DNA from: Legionella drancourtii LLAP12
Lineage (GTDB): Bacteria; Pseudomonadota; Gammaproteobacteria; Legionellales; Legionellaceae
Length of the DNA: 32,677 nucleotides
Direction: 5' to 3'
NCBI RefSeq assembly: GCF_000162755.2
Contig: NZ_JH413835.1
Coordinates: 1 to 32,677 of the forward strand
Part shown: one piece after another, positions 7,330 through 13,903 of the stretch
Numbering within the stretch: position 1 is the first letter of the stretch
Layout: every line of letters begins with the position of its first letter
Program-made: the position numbers and the translations under genes
The notes under the pieces: generated by a model
Databases searched by the model: none
What the model saw: only the letters and a program-made list of their open reading frames with translations
Told to the model about the DNA's origin: nothing

Positions 7330-8126
7330 ATAAGGCACTTTATCTTTTCTGCTTAACACCAGCATCTGATTTACCCATGATGGAGGGGGAGTTACTTCCA
7401 AATTTTAGCCCTTTATTTATTCATCCATTTCAAACGTTTAATGCAATATTAAGCTGGGTTCCAGCAAAAGAGTATCAAGAGCAATCGACAGACAGTAATT
7501 TGATTAACACAGAAGAATTCATGCAGCGGGTTTTTTTTCATGAATTAGTTGTTGAAAAGATCATGCGTGATGAGGCTGTTTTTCCAATTGGTTTTGGTAC
7601 GTTATTTTCTTCCATAGCCAGCCTCGAAGAACAGATTTTAACGCACCAAACGCTCATTTCTTCATGCCTTGCTAATCTAAACCAAAAAGATGAATATGCT
7701 GTACGGGTGTATTTGAATCAAGACAAAGCACTGGAGAGTCTACTGTCTGTAATGTTACAAGAACGAGAATCGTCCTGGGCATCTTCCTCACCAGGGGTTC
7801 AGTATCTGAAGAAACAGCAGTTGCACAATGAGATTCAGCGTAATCTTAATCAGCATCTAGGTGGTATGCTTGATGAGGTACTCAGTATGTTTCAGCGGCA
7901 TGCAACCGATTTTAAAAGTCGAGAGAATACCGCTCAATCATCTGATATTCATGGAACATCAATCCTTCACTGGGCTTTTCTAATTCCCAGGGTGGTGAGT
8001 TCCATATTCAAAGAACAAGTTGATTTGATGAATGCCAAGTATAATCCATTTGGATTACACTTTGTATTAACGGGACCATGGCCAGCGTATAGTTTTTGCA
8101 CTCTTCAATCAGTCGAAGCACCTTAG
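7326..8126 (+). CDS. gvpL: Gas vesicle protein GvpF/GvpL family (second copy)
   Basis: This 266-residue GvpF/L family member is diverged from the copy at 2180. It keeps the N-terminal ALYLFCLTP strand, a helical block around HELVVEKIMRDEAVFPIGFGTLF (corresponding to the MLPIRFG segment of the first copy), a long charged helical middle, and the C-terminal hallmark LHFVLTGPWPAYSF. The start codon overlaps the stop of the AAA+ gene (ATGA), a strong sign of coupled translation. Having several GvpF/L proteins is normal; Serratia carries three, here I see two. Whether it should be called gvpF2 or gvpL cannot be settled by eye. Confidence 0.9.
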   Translation: MNKALYLFCLTPASDLPMMEGELLPNFSPLFIHPFQTFNAILSWVPAKEYQEQSTDSNLINTEEFMQRVFFHELVVEKIMRDEAVFPIGFGTLFSSIASLEEQILTHQTLISSCLANLNQKDEYAVRVYLNQDKALESLLSVMLQERESSWASSSPGVQYLKKQQLHNEIQRNLNQHLGGMLDEVLSMFQRHATDFKSRENTAQSSDIHGTSILHWAFLIPRVVSSIFKEQVDLMNAKYNPFGLHFVLTGPWPAYSFCTLQSVEAP

Positions 8127-8139
8127 TGGGCCATCGTTA

Positions 8140-8162
8140 ATTTAGTCAGTATATGACTAAAT
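8140..8162 (+). promoter_or_regulatory. Intercistronic hairpin before the TPR-like gene
   Basis: ATTTAGTCA (8140-8148) and TGACTAAAT (8154-8162) form a perfect nine-base stem with a five-base loop, just upstream of the AAAGGAG of the next gene. No U-run follows, so this is likely a message-stabilising or attenuating hairpin, the third of its kind in the operon. Confidence 0.6.
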
Positions 8163-8194
8163 AGGAATTAAAATGTTAAACAAAGGAGATGATC

Positions 8195-8503
8195 ATGACT
8201 ACCAATATGAATGATTCTACAGTTAGAATAGAGGAAAGTTCATTTACAGCTACAGCAAATCCAGGTATCGAGCTGGTATTGCTAGGGCGGCTTCTTTTTA
8301 TGGCTCAGCAATATCTGGCTGAAGGTAATTTGCGGCAAGCAACAGAGATTTGCTGGAAACTCGTCAGTGATCACCCAGGAACGGTTGAGGCAGACGCAGC
8401 TAAGGGGATTTTGCTGGATTTGGCTGATTCTTATGAGCGTAATGATGAGCGACATATGGCACGAAGTATCTATGAACACTTGATGAATCTGGACAATGAT
8501 TGA
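8195..8503 (+). CDS. Small TPR-like protein ending the gas vesicle operon
   Basis: The 102-residue product has a disordered N-terminus of about 25 residues and then two helix pairs with tetratricopeptide character: YLAEGNLRQATEICWKLVSD and LADSYERNDERHMARSIYEH, each with the A/L/Y spacing and a loop ending in P or N. TPRs mediate protein contacts, so it may be an adaptor for vesicle proteins or the AAA+ enzyme (inference). I recognise no specific named family. AAAGGAG (8182-8188) gives ATG 8195 a six-base spacing; the in-frame ATG at 8189 overlaps that ribosome site and is unlikely. It lies 68 bases after the second gvpF/L gene on the same strand and is followed by a terminator-like hairpin, so it probably closes the operon. 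Confidence 0.75.
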   Translation: MTTNMNDSTVRIEESSFTATANPGIELVLLGRLLFMAQQYLAEGNLRQATEICWKLVSDHPGTVEADAAKGILLDLADSYERNDERHMARSIYEHLMNLDND

Positions 8504-8645
8504 ATACATCTTGGCCTCGCTGATTTACCTCTCTTAGAGGCATAAGTCAAAAATTGCAAGAGTCGGGATATTATTAAGCGTCACCAAGGGAATGGGTTGA
8601 AATAACTCATTTTTGCGTACTAGTTAATGTGCTATTTTTATTTTG

Positions 8646-8667
8646 TATCACTTTGGGTGATATTTTT
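8646..8667 (+). terminator. Likely rho-independent terminator of the gas vesicle operon
   Basis: TATCAC (8646-8651) pairs with GTGATA (8657-8662) around loop TTTGG, directly followed by five T residues. The stem is only six pairs, so strength is moderate. It lies 143 bases after the last gene of the operon. Confidence 0.55.
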
Positions 8668-8826
8668 CTGAATCGCTATTGAAAATAATTCGCCATTGTC
8701 CTATATGCAGGCGAGAGGATTCGCTTTGTTATTTTTTTATCTAAGCTAGTGTTATCGAAGTTATTCTCGGATGGCGCTTGCTTAAGATAATTTATGATTA
8801 AAATCAAATGGTTAAATGTTTAATAT

Positions 8827-8961
8827 GTAACTTCTCAATAACCAAGGGAATCGCGTTATCTCAAATGCAGTGAGCGAGCTCCTGGTATTGGCACCGTGCC
8901 ACTTTTAGGAGATCTCTCACGTTGTTCTGGACGATGTTTCTCGGACTCATTGAGAAGTTAC
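8827..8961. repeat. 135-bp nested inverted-repeat element (MITE-like or structured RNA)
   Basis: The outer arms GTAACTTCTCAAT (8827-8839) and ATTGAGAAGTTAC (8949-8961) are perfect 13-base inverted repeats. Inside, GTGAGCGAGCTCCT (8870-8883) and AGGAGATCTCTCAC (8907-8920) pair at 12 of 14 positions, and at the centre GGCAC (8890-8894) faces GTGCC (8896-8900). The word TTTAAT flanks the element at 8819-8824 and 8962-8967, which could be a duplicated target site, though two extra bases separate the left copy from the arm. There is no open reading frame inside. A MITE, a degenerate insertion-sequence remnant, or an expressed folded RNA would all fit. Confidence 0.6.
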
Positions 8962-9205
8962 TTTAATTACCGGCAAGTTAACCATATAATCAATTATATT
9001 GAATATTTTCCTTAAGTAAGTGCCATTAGGATTATTCTCTTAATAACGCAATTTTTTCAGTAATTCTAATTCTGTCAGGTTATGGTGCACTCTGTTTTGC
9101 GCAACGGTATCAGTAAAATTAATGAGTTATGAAAGTTAAATAAAATTATGGAATATTTGTGTAGAATAGGTACAGGTGTCTCTTGTCGAGTTTTTTAGAA
9201 TTAAA

Positions 9206-10075
9206 ATGAAAAAAGTATCTCTGTTTTTATCTTTGGCTATTACACTATTTTGTAATTTATGTTTTGCTTATCCAGTTGGAAATCCATTCCCACCTTTTCG
9301 AGTTGCAGGGAACTTATATTACGTAGGAACCGATGATCTTGCTAGTTATTTAATCGTTACGCCTAAAGGCAACATTCTTATCAATAGTGATCTTGAAGTG
9401 AATGTCCCTATGATTAAAAAAAGCATTGAAGCATTAGGGTTTAAATTTAGCGACACCAAAATTTTATTAATAAGTCATGCTCATCTTGACCATGCTGCTG
9501 GTAGCCAATTAATAAAACAAGAAACAAAAGCAAAGTACATGGTGATGGCTGAAGATGTTCCGGTCATTGAGTCTGGCGGCAAATCAGATTTTCATTATGC
9601 AAATGATACCAGCATGTATTTTCCTGCAACGACCGTAGATAGAACTCTTCATGATGGTGATACAGTAAAATTAGGTGGTACGGTATTAACTGCTCATTTG
9701 ACCGCAGGTCATACAAAAGGCTGTATTACCTGGACTATGCAGGTTATGGAGCACGGTAAACCATATCAAGTTGTCATGGTGGGTAGTCTTGGCGTAAATC
9801 CTGGTTATAAACTTATTAACAATACTACTTATCCTAATATTGCAAAAGATTATGAACATGCGATTAAAGTATTAAAATCGTTGCACTGTGATATTTTCCT
9901 TGGTGCACATGCCATGTATTTTGATCTAGGTAAAAAATATGCCTTATTGAATCGTAGTGTTATTAATCCTTTTGTTGATCCTGAAGGATACAAAAAACAC
10001 GTCGCACAAAAAGAGCATGAGTTTTATACTGAGCTTAAAAAGCAAGAATCTGCTTTATCATTAAAGTCAGCATAA
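9206..10075 (+). CDS. Subclass B3 metallo-beta-lactamase, FEZ-1-like
   Basis: This is a secreted or periplasmic zinc hydrolase of 289 residues that opens beta-lactam rings. Residues 1-21 form a signal peptide (basic MKK, hydrophobic core, cleavage after CFA), and the mature part begins YPVGNPFPPFRVAGNLYYVG. The metal ligands are present: HAHLDH at 91-96, His169 in AGHTKG, and His235 in GAHAMYFD. Ser194 in GSLGVNPG replaces the B1/B2 cysteine, as usual for B3. The sequence tracks FEZ-1 of Legionella gormanii almost throughout, from memory. I chose ATG 9206 over the in-frame GTG 9176 because only the former places the signal peptide at the N-terminus. No mobile element adjoins it, so it looks like a resident chromosomal gene. 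Its actual substrate range in this host cannot be read from sequence. Confidence 0.95.
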   Translation: MKKVSLFLSLAITLFCNLCFAYPVGNPFPPFRVAGNLYYVGTDDLASYLIVTPKGNILINSDLEVNVPMIKKSIEALGFKFSDTKILLISHAHLDHAAGSQLIKQETKAKYMVMAEDVPVIESGGKSDFHYANDTSMYFPATTVDRTLHDGDTVKLGGTVLTAHLTAGHTKGCITWTMQVMEHGKPYQVVMVGSLGVNPGYKLINNTTYPNIAKDYEHAIKVLKSLHCDIFLGAHAMYFDLGKKYALLNRSVINPFVDPEGYKKHVAQKEHEFYTELKKQESALSLKSA

Positions 10076-10076
10076 C

Positions 10077-10111
10077 TCCTTATGTATTAGAAATATATCA
10101 GTACATAAGGA
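10077..10111. terminator. Hairpin between the convergent beta-lactamase and yffB genes
   Basis: TCCTTATGTA (10077-10086) and TACATAAGGA (10102-10111) form a perfect ten-base stem with a 15-base loop, immediately after the beta-lactamase stop. No clear T-run follows on the + side, so its terminator strength is uncertain, but its place between converging genes fits that role. Confidence 0.5.
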
Positions 10112-10175
10112 AAGTGCTTTGTAAACACGGGCCTATAATGACTCTCTTCCGTGTGTCGCTTGTTTGTGCCAAACC

Positions 10176-10523
10176 TCAGGCATTTGTTAGTAGTTTTTTA
10201 TAGTGTTCTTCATCAAAACCTAATGCGATTACATTGCCATTTTGTACCAAAACAGGTCTTCTAATTAGTGAAGTATTGGCGATAATAAAGTCTATTTTTT
10301 CCGCTGTACTCAACGCTTCAAAAGTTTCTTTATATTTTCGGTAAGTCATTCCTTTTTTGTTGACGGGAAGTTCACCTGAATAATCACTCCATGCTTCTAT
10401 TTGAGCTTTGGTTGGTGGGCATTTTTTGAAATCGATAAACTCATAATCAATTTTATTTTTTTCTAAGAAATTGCGCGCTTTTTTTACGGTGTCGCAATTA
10501 GGTATGGCAAACATTGAAATCAT
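10176..10523 (-). CDS. yffB: ArsC/Spx-family protein, YffB-like
   Basis: This is a 115-residue thioredoxin-fold protein of the arsenate reductase-like ArsC/Spx/YffB family. The N-terminal signature IPNCDTVKKARNFL has a single redox cysteine at residue 10. Later comes the conserved LIRRPVL segment with the cis-Pro region, then the GFDEEHYKKLL ending. The second Cys of Spx (CxxC) is absent, which favours YffB. YffB proteins are proposed to be glutathione-dependent reductases, but the physiological substrate is unknown; arsenate reduction should not be assumed. ATG 10523 is preferred because it puts ten residues up to the Cys, as in the family, and GGGAC precedes it; the 13 extra residues of the longer frame look non-native. 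It is a single gene, converging on the beta-lactamase. Confidence 0.9.
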   Translation of the reverse strand: MISMFAIPNCDTVKKARNFLEKNKIDYEFIDFKKCPPTKAQIEAWSDYSGELPVNKKGMTYRKYKETFEALSTAEKIDFIIANTSLIRRPVLVQNGNVIALGFDEEHYKKLLTNA

Positions 10524-10653
10524 TTTTGTCCCAAGGGTTCGGTTGTTTTTGCACAGAACCACATTTTATAATATTGCTCCAGTTTCTTCTACGAAAACAC
10601 TATTAAGCTCAGGTGCGTTATTGCTTTGTTGGCGAACTATTTTTAGAATATAA

Positions 10654-10723
10654 AAAAGACGATTTGATTTTAAAAATCGTCTTTTGATTTTATAGCTAGC
10701 TAAGGGCTTTACAGCCTTGGCTA
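10654..10723 (-). terminator. Rho-independent terminator of the Tyr-rich repeat gene
   Basis: On the minus strand the message first meets a stem of TAGCCAAGG/CCTTAGCTA type (10697-10723), four bases past the stop. It then meets a perfect 12-base stem, AAAAGACGATTT (10654-10665) with AAATCGTCTTTT (10674-10685), loop of eight bases, whose 3' side runs into T residues on the minus strand. The second hairpin is a strong terminator and, being A/T-flanked on both sides, could act in both directions. Confidence 0.8.
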
Positions 10724-10726
10724 TGT

Positions 10727-11185
10727 TTAATGGCATACCATTACAGCAGGATTTCCAGGTGTTTTCACACAGGTTTTGTAATATCTTCCATGGTAGTAAT
10801 AGTTATAATAAGCACCATTAATTAAGTACAAATAATATGCGCCGTTGTAGAAATAATTATAATATCTACCATTATTGTAATAATTATAGTAATTACCACC
10901 ATGATAATAATTGTAATACTTACCATTATGGTAATAGTTGTAATGTTTGCCATTATGATAATACTTGCCTTGGGCTCCATTATTATGAGTTTGAACATTG
11001 GTATGTCCATGATGCACTACGGTCTCATGACGGTTTACATGTCTTTGCTCGTGATGTGAGTGCTCCATTGGTCTACCCCGATGCCCCTCAAATCGTTCTC
11101 TCTCAGCATCTGCGATGCATGGTAAGGCAAATAGTGTGATCGTATACATGACACACGCTAACCAGTTATTATTTTTAGTTTTCAT
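10727..11185 (-). CDS. Secreted Tyr/Asn/His-rich protein with seven 9-residue repeats
   Basis: I do not recognise a named family. The 152-residue product starts with a signal peptide (MKTKNNNWLA then a hydrophobic core, probable cleavage after CIADA, residue 27). Residues 28-70 are rich in His, Arg and Glu (HSHHEQRHV, VVHHGH). Residues 77-139 consist of seven tandem 9-residue units of the form xNGxYYNYY: HNGKHYNYY, HNGKYYNYY, HGGNYYNYY, NNGRYYNYF, YNGAYYLYL, INGAYYNYY, YHGRYYKTC. The C-terminus has two cysteines (139 and 151) that could pair. The composition suggests an extracytoplasmic structural, metal-binding or surface-associated protein, but that is inference. GGGGAA precedes the ATG. 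It is transcribed alone, divergent from the kinase gene. Confidence 0.85.
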   Translation of the reverse strand: MKTKNNNWLACVMYTITLFALPCIADAERERFEGHRGRPMEHSHHEQRHVNRHETVVHHGHTNVQTHNNGAQGKYYHNGKHYNYYHNGKYYNYYHGGNYYNYYNNGRYYNYFYNGAYYLYLINGAYYNYYYHGRYYKTCVKTPGNPAVMVCH

Positions 11186-11501
11186 AACGATTCCCCAATT
11201 ATTAAATATGCCTCTACAATTTAATCATACTACAGTATTTTATTTTCCGCGTATTTCCCGTTGTCCTTTCTATTATCTTAGCTCAATCTAGTGAAATGTT
11301 AACAGACCCTGGATTTTGGGCTATTTTTATAGAAACATACAAATTATATGGCGCTGTAGATAATTGATGCCTCATTAGCAAGACAATTTGTTACGCTTGC
11401 TGAAATCAATACGCAACAGGTAACATGAGCAGGGTTTTCATCTTAAATTTTTGCGAACCAAGTTATTAACATTAAACAGAGTAAATAAAAAAGAGGTTTT
11501 C
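11186..11501. other. Divergent intergenic region between the repeat protein and kinase genes
   Basis: This 316-base AT-rich stretch must carry the promoters of both flanking genes. I see no convincing -35/-10 pair on either strand. A short inverted repeat, AGCAAG (11377-11382) and CTTGCT (11396-11401), could be an operator. No small coding frame stands out. Confidence 0.4.
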
Positions 11502-12464
11502 ATGTGGAATGAAGTGTTAAAACGCATCGATAGTGCAACGACGCCCAAACATGCAGTAAAACAATGGGATGAAGCAATTGAATCTATAAGCTTAGTCAGC
11601 GAGGGTATTAATTTAGTTTATCGATTTGAGACACTTGGTCAAGGTAATTATCTGCGCTTAACTCATGCAAAACTTCGTAGCGAAGACGAGCTGCAAGCGG
11701 CTATTGCTTATCAACGACATCTCTTTGAGCATGGCGTGCCTGTTTGTGAGCCTGTCTTGTCATTAAATCGATTATGGGTTGAACCTATTCAGCAAGGAGC
11801 TGAATTATTTCTTGCCCACGTTTGTCGCGAAGTGCCAGGTAAGTCTATTCATTTTGATCACACTGATTTAGCGCTGTATAAGCGTTGGGGAGAGGCGCTG
11901 GGGAAATTGCATCACGCTTCTCTTGGTTATCAATCGGGTAAGCATATTTATACGAGCTGGAAAAAATCGCTTGAAGAGTTAAATGACTATGCCCAACATG
12001 AATCGCAAGCTTTGCAAGATACATTAACTGCGGTAACGAAATTTTTTAATGAAAGAAAGCAAACAGCAGAAAATTATGGTTTAACGCATGGTGATCATCG
12101 TAAAGGAAATGTGTTTAGTGACGGGCAGAAAATCCATGTTATTGATTTTGATCTGCCAAGTATGAATTGGTTTATGGAAGATGTGGCCCGGCCTTTTTTT
12201 AACTCCATTGTTCATAATGAAATGAACTGGCAAGATAAAATAAAACCATACATTGATGGTTATCTATCTGTAATGCCTCCAAATAGTATTGATCTCAGTA
12301 CGTTTCAGAAGCAAATACAAATGAAATGTTTGGAAATTTATTTGTGGAATAAAAATAATTGGAGCGGCGATTCTGCTGCAGGAGGTCATAGTATGGAGCA
12401 ATGGCAGCAGCTTATCTACCAAAAAATCATTGATTCGAGTTGGACTGAGCAATTACCATTTTAA
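11502..12464 (+). CDS. APH-fold kinase, SrkA/RdoA-like
   Basis: This is a 320-residue kinase of the aminoglycoside-phosphotransferase/choline-kinase fold, resembling E. coli SrkA (YihE), a stress-response Ser/Thr kinase. The N-lobe runs through SEGINLVYRFETLGQGNYLRLTH. The catalytic loop THGDHRKGN holds His196, Asp198 and Asn203, and the metal-binding DFD begins at Asp215 (VIDFDLPS). The usual HGDLHxGN is here HGDHRKGN. ATG 11502 is chosen because AGAGG precedes it and the upstream in-frame residues (from 11451) do not resemble the family. It is a single gene on +, converging on minE. The substrate is unknown; a small-molecule kinase is equally possible. Confidence 0.8.
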   Translation: MWNEVLKRIDSATTPKHAVKQWDEAIESISLVSEGINLVYRFETLGQGNYLRLTHAKLRSEDELQAAIAYQRHLFEHGVPVCEPVLSLNRLWVEPIQQGAELFLAHVCREVPGKSIHFDHTDLALYKRWGEALGKLHHASLGYQSGKHIYTSWKKSLEELNDYAQHESQALQDTLTAVTKFFNERKQTAENYGLTHGDHRKGNVFSDGQKIHVIDFDLPSMNWFMEDVARPFFNSIVHNEMNWQDKIKPYIDGYLSVMPPNSIDLSTFQKQIQMKCLEIYLWNKNNWSGDSAAGGHSMEQWQQLIYQKIIDSSWTEQLPF

Positions 12465-12550
12465 CCATATATGATATGATTGAGTTCAGGTTGTTCAATT
12501 TAGCGTGTACATCGATGGATACAGTCGCATCCATTGCGTCTGTAGTTAAT

Positions 12551-12720
12551 TAGGAGAAATCATCGGAAAACATGTAAAAAAAAAAGACAAGCCTACCCGT
12601 AAAACCCTAGTGGGAAATATAAAAAAAGGGCTGCGGCGCACGAAAAGCAAGCCTAGTATCAGAAAAGAATACACACTGATTTGGGTTATGCTTCTTCTGC
12701 CACATCATCCGGCATGGTAA
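12551..12720 (+). other. Basic open frame without a normal start codon (possible small gene or remnant)
   Basis: After AGGAG at about 12552-12556 an open frame of some 50 codons runs to TAA at 12718-12720. It encodes a very basic peptide (HVKKKDKPTRKTLVGNIKKG, then LRRTKSKPSIRKEY) with a hydrophobic end. The first codons after the ribosome site are ATC ATC, with no ATG, GTG or TTG until an internal GTG. The frame's last 35 bases lie over the 3' end of minE on the other strand. It contains a run of ten A residues. It may be a decayed gene, a non-AUG-started peptide, or chance. Function unknown. Confidence 0.25.
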
Positions 12721-12949
12721 TATTTAATTCTAATACCGAATTATCACCCATACGTTCGAGGTTCACGCTAACTTTATCGCGTGTTACATGAACGTATTTA
12801 GCAATTACGGCAAGGATTTCTTCCTGTAATTGCGGCAGGTAATCGGGGGTGTTCCGTTGTGATCGCTCATGCGAAATGATAATTTGCAGACGCTCTTTAG
12901 CAACAGAGGCCGAAGCAGTTCTTCTGCGTAAATAGGTAAATATGCTCAT
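12686..12949 (-). CDS. minE: Cell division topological factor MinE
   Basis: MinE stimulates the ATPase of MinD at the membrane and drives pole-to-pole oscillation, so that the division septum forms at mid-cell. The 87-residue length equals the family norm. The N-terminal [10 protein letters not shown] membrane/MinD-contact segment is followed by the [20 protein letters not shown] helix-strand region, and the C-terminal topological specificity domain carries [13 protein letters not shown]. The ATG overlaps the minD stop (ATGA at 12946-12949), so the two are co-translated. It is the last gene of its operon and converges on the kinase gene. Confidence 0.97.
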   Translation of the reverse strand: MSIFTYLRRRTASASVAKERLQIIISHERSQRNTPDYLPQLQEEILAVIAKYVHVTRDKVSVNLERMGDNSVLELNITMPDDVAEEA

Positions 12950-13776
12950 ACGGTCACTTCCTCCTTGTTTTTACTGAATAAGCGACGCAATAATCCTTTT
13001 CGGTCATTGTTAATAAAGCGCATTGGTCTTTCTTCACCAAGAAAACGAGCAATAGCGTCTTGATAAGCAATGCCTGCATCACTGGCTTCATCAAGCACTA
13101 CAGGTATACCTGTATTTGAAGCTTTGAGTACTGACTTTGATTCTGGAATAACCCCAACTAATGGAATTGCTAAAATTTCTTTTACGTCCGTAACGGATAA
13201 CATGTCGCCACGTTCAACACGTTCAGGATCATAACGGGTTAATAATAAATGTTCTTGCACAGGTAGAGCATTGTCTATAGCACGTTTTGTCTTGCTTGCT
13301 AGTATGCCAAGAATACGGTCTGAGTCTCGAACAGAAGACACTTCAGGGTTGGTGACTACAATGGCATGATCTGCAAAATACATCGCCATTAATGCACCGG
13401 CTTCAATTCCTGCTGGGGAATCACAGATAATGAAATCAAAGTCTTTGGCAAGATCATTTAGAATCTTTTCAACACCTTCAATTGTTAACGCATCTTTATC
13501 ACGTGTCTGCGATGCCGGAAGAATATAAAGGTTAGGAAGACGTTTGTCTTTAATCAGCGCTTGATTCAGACTCGCCTCACCATTAATCACATTGATAAAG
13601 TCATAAACGACGCGTCGTTCACACCCCATAATAATGTCCAGGTTTCTCAAACCAATGTCAAAATCAATGACTACGGTCTTATGACCTAATAGAGCAAGAC
13701 CTGAAGAAAAAGCTGCCGAAGTAGTGGTTTTACCTACTCCACCTTTACCCGATGTAATAACAATTATTTTAGCCAA
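12946..13776 (-). CDS. minD: Septum site-determining ATPase MinD
   Basis: MinD is a deviant Walker-A ATPase that binds the membrane as an ATP dimer and recruits MinC and MinE. The 276-residue product starts [20 protein letters not shown], with the signature lysines of the KGGVGKT loop, then [10 protein letters not shown] (switch I), [12 protein letters not shown] (Walker B region), and a C-terminal amphipathic membrane-targeting helix ([12 protein letters not shown]). The start codon is TTG at 13774-13776, supported by AGGAAGGG upstream and by agreement with the family N-terminus. No minC precedes it: only 127 bases separate it from the glutamate synthase gene, transcribed in the same direction. 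Confidence 0.97.
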   Translation of the reverse strand: MAKIIVITSGKGGVGKTTTSAAFSSGLALLGHKTVVIDFDIGLRNLDIIMGCERRVVYDFINVINGEASLNQALIKDKRLPNLYILPASQTRDKDALTIEGVEKILNDLAKDFDFIICDSPAGIEAGALMAMYFADHAIVVTNPEVSSVRDSDRILGILASKTKRAIDNALPVQEHLLLTRYDPERVERGDMLSVTDVKEILAIPLVGVIPESKSVLKASNTGIPVVLDEASDAGIAYQDAIARFLGEERPMRFINNDRKGLLRRLFSKNKEEVTV

Positions 13777-13903
13777 CGCTGAACCCTTCCTATTTTTTTT
13801 GATTCAACACAATATTTAACCAACAGTGTACACGTTATTGAATCTTTAATTCAAGTGTTATCCATTTTATTAGTGCATTGCTGTTTCTGAATGAACAAAA
13901 GAC

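Larger units (their letters stand above)
8504..9205. other. 702-base intergenic region with terminator, inverted repeat and short direct repeats
   Basis: No coding frame of note is visible on either strand. The region holds a terminator-like hairpin (8646-8667), a nested inverted-repeat block (8827-8961), and the 11-base word ACCAAGGGAAT twice in the same orientation (8583-8593 and 8841-8851). A possible -10 box TAGAAT (9162-9167) precedes the beta-lactamase, with no convincing -35. This marks the boundary between the gas vesicle operon and the next genes. Confidence 0.6.

Noticed and set aside
9176-9205. GTG 9176 as start of the beta-lactamase
   Set aside because: It would put ten residues before the signal peptide; ATG 9206 gives a normal leader.
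8504-9205. tRNA or other structural RNA gene in the largest non-coding gap
   Set aside because: No cloverleaf with a T-loop-type GTTCGA pattern is visible; only hairpins and the nested repeat were found.
9206-10075. Beta-lactamase as part of a mobile resistance cassette
   Set aside because: No integrase, transposase, attC-like site or terminal repeats adjoin the gene; the inverted repeats at 8827-8961 do not enclose it.
10176-10523. Arsenic-resistance role for the ArsC-family gene
   Set aside because: No arsR, arsB or acr3 neighbour; the sequence has the YffB pattern and the family name alone does not show arsenate reduction.
10727-10990. Repeat array considered as CRISPR-like or satellite DNA
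   Set aside because: Units are 27 bases (nine codons) with diverged DNA but conserved protein, no unique spacers and no leader or cas genes.
10822-11139. Low-complexity frames antisense and out of frame to the Tyr-repeat gene (Asn/Tyr- or Ile/Thr-rich)
   Set aside because: They mirror the repeat DNA of the real gene, which alone has a signal peptide, ribosome site and terminator.
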